Position numbers and translations under genes: made by a program | Shown here: positions 14,072 through 15,188 of the stretch, piece by piece | How the letters are laid out: every line of letters starts with the position of its first letter | How positions within the stretch are numbered: the stretch's first letter is position 1 | The notes under the pieces: generated by a model | Told to the model about the DNA's origin: nothing | Seen by the model: the letters and a program-made list of their open reading frames with translations, nothing else | Database searches by the model: none | Origin: Spirochaetaceae bacterium | GTDB lineage: Bacteria > Spirochaetota > Spirochaetia > Treponematales > Breznakiellaceae | Direction of reading: 5' to 3' | Length of the DNA: 15,188 bases | Assembly: GCA_031268255.1 (NCBI GenBank) | Contig: JAIRXO010000082.1 | Span: forward strand, 1-15,188

Positions 14072-14551
14072 TTATCTTCTCAATTCACTGATTTTCTGCA
14101 ATTCCCTGGGATTAAAAAGATCCCTGATATTGAGAATGATGAGGTAGCCCTGCTCCTGTCTGACCACTCCCCGAATGTATTCGGCGCCTATGCCTGAAAG
14201 CATCTGGGGCGGACTCTGCATCTCGTCCTTCTCTATGGTAACCACCCGGGAGACCCTGTCAATAATGACGCCGAGTTTCATTCCGTCTATGTCGATGATG
14301 ATGAAACCCGAGAGCAGTTCGTCCCCATCGGCGATTACAGGCGTTTTCAGATGAAAACGTTTATGAAGATTAATAATGGGAATTATTTCTCCCCGGAGGT
14401 TAAAGATTCCTTCCACATAGGAAGGCGCGTTTGGTATGGCCCGTACAGCCTGCACCCGCACTATTTCCTTAACATCCATAATATTTATACCGTAAAGTTC
14501 TTCCGCAAGATGGAACGTAACTAATTGACTTTGAGTATCTGTATCGGCCAT
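14072..14551 (-). CDS. cheW: chemotaxis coupling protein CheW
   Basis: A complete 159-residue single-domain CheW, the cytoplasmic adaptor that joins methyl-accepting receptors to the histidine kinase CheA. The family pattern is clear: LVTFHLAEELYGINIMDVKEIV (10-31), IPNAPSYVEGIFNLRGEIIPIINLHKRF (39-66) and a C-terminal GVVRQEQGYLIILNIRDLF. The ATG at 14551 is preceded by GAGGGAGAG at good spacing. It is the first gene of the seven-gene cluster, with an 85-nt gap upstream that has a plausible promoter. No other chemotaxis genes are in the window, so this is a stand-alone copy, possibly one of several in the genome. Confidence 0.95.
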   Translation of the reverse strand: MADTDTQSQLVTFHLAEELYGINIMDVKEIVRVQAVRAIPNAPSYVEGIFNLRGEIIPIINLHKRFHLKTPVIADGDELLSGFIIIDIDGMKLGVIIDRVSRVVTIEKDEMQSPPQMLSGIGAEYIRGVVRQEQGYLIILNIRDLFNPRELQKISELRR

Positions 14552-14569
14552 AGCTCTCCCTCACATATC

Positions 14570-14598
14570 ACTTTACTATTGAATGGAGCTTTCTTCAA
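14570..14598 (-). promoter_or_regulatory. candidate promoter of the cheW-led operon
   Basis: On the minus strand TTGAAG (14593-14598) and TAAAGT (14570-14575) are separated by 17 nt and resemble sigma-70-type -35 and -10 boxes, each matching about 4 of 6 positions. They lie in the 85-nt gap between the glycerate kinase stop and cheW, about 19 nt upstream of the start codon. A motility sigma factor site is also possible because a TAAAGT core is present, but I see no matching second half. Confidence 0.35.
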
Positions 14599-14636
14599 GG
14601 GCCCACCCGAATTTCATCATAAAGGGTGAACGGACT

Positions 14637-15188
14637 TTAGCTGCCGAGGATGACGGTAATATCGTTTACATTGGTCCCTGTGGGTCCGGTTTTTATAAGG
14701 GCGCCAATGGCGTCAAGGGCGTTGTAGGCGTCATTGGCGTCCAGTACGGACTGGAGCTTGAAACCCTTCTCCGTAAGCCGTCCCAGGGTAGCGCCGTCCG
14801 CCCAGGCCCCGGCGGCGTCGGTCGGCCCGTCGGTGCCGTCGGAACCGAATGAAAGGACCAAAAGTTTTTTTAGTCCGGCGATTCCTTCTGCCGCGGCAAG
14901 GGCCAGTTCCTGATTCCGGCCCCCCTTGCCCTTGCCTTTAAGATGCACCACGGTTTCGCCGCCGAGGATTACCGCACAGGGCGTCTTGACGCTGTACGCA
15001 CCCTGGTTAATCTGTTTGGCCATGGACGCGACAAGGCGCCCGGCCTCCCTGGCCTCGCAGTTCATATCGGTGGACAGTATATGGGGCGTATAGCCAAGTT
15101 CCGAAGCAATAGCCGCGGCGATTTCGCAGAGGGTACGGACGCTTCCGGTAATTACGGTTTCCACATTATCAAGGGACTTGGGCGTTTC
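14637..15188 (-). CDS. glycerate 2-kinase (MOFRL family), C-terminal part
   Basis: The reading frame is open to the right edge, leaving 183 residues of a protein that is usually 400 or more long; the N-terminal domain lies outside the window. What is visible is the family's C-terminal region: VILGGETVVHLKGKGKGGRNQELALAAA (73-100), the acidic SFGSDGTDGPTDAAGAWAD (113-131) and the terminal GPTGTNVNDITVIL. These enzymes phosphorylate glycerate to 2-phosphoglycerate and feed it to glycolysis, in the cytoplasm. A GTG in the visible part is internal, not a start, since homologous sequence continues before it. The gene ends 85 nt before cheW and I see no clear terminator in between, so it may or may not belong to the same transcript. 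Confidence 0.93.
   Translation of the reverse strand, partial: ETPKSLDNVETVITGSVRTLCEIAAAIASELGYTPHILSTDMNCEAREAGRLVASMAKQINQGAYSVKTPCAVILGGETVVHLKGKGKGGRNQELALAAAEGIAGLKKLLVLSFGSDGTDGPTDAAGAWADGATLGRLTEKGFKLQSVLDANDAYNALDAIGALIKTGPTGTNVNDITVILGS

Overview
The window looks like chromosomal DNA of a GC-rich Gram-negative-type bacterium. A treponeme-like spirochaete, possibly of the termite-gut kind, is my best guess. This rests on the overall feel of the proteins (CheW, the DegT-like protein, the unnamed helical protein) and on frequent ATA isoleucine codons in otherwise GC-rich genes. I could not run a search, so the assignment is moderate at best. No tRNA, rRNA, CRISPR array, insertion sequence or integrase was seen.

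Layout. (1) Positions 1-292, plus strand: an AT-rich patch holding the 3' end of one gene and a complete 59-residue small gene that overlaps it by 8 nt. The composition contrasts sharply with everything to the right. (2) Positions 293-611: a gene-free stretch rich in inverted repeats, including a likely intrinsic terminator that works best for leftward transcripts. (3) Positions 612-5579, minus strand: a compact phosphate operon, pstS-pstC-pstA-pstB-phoU-phoB. It is preceded at 5626-5664 by four hexamers of the TTAACA type at an exact 11-bp step, which looks like a PHO box. No phoR histidine kinase is present. (4) Positions 5688-14551, minus strand: seven tightly packed genes in the order cheW, a DegT/DnrJ-family protein lacking the PLP lysine, nadK, recN, an unknown helical protein, and two half-size ABC exporters forming an asymmetric pair. 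Gaps are 11 nt or less, or 8-nt overlaps. (5) Positions 14637-15188, minus strand: the C-terminal part of a glycerate 2-kinase (MOFRL family), cut by the window edge.

How the genes work together. PstSCAB imports phosphate, PhoU links transport to signalling, and PhoB is the response regulator that should bind the box upstream of pstS, giving a self-regulating loop. In the second cluster the two ABC proteins complement each other. The upstream one has Asp where the catalytic Glu belongs, and the downstream one has a degenerate signature motif but an intact Glu. This is the pattern of heterodimeric BmrCD/TM287-288-type exporters with one degenerate and one active ATP site. The cheW-degT-nadK-recN genes are mostly housekeeping functions that share a transcript.

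The points most worth a second look are the PHO-box array, the lysine-less DegT protein in a chemotaxis/DNA-repair operon, the extra extracytoplasmic domains in PstC and in one ABC exporter, and the AT-rich overlapping small-gene pair next to a highly structured intergenic region.
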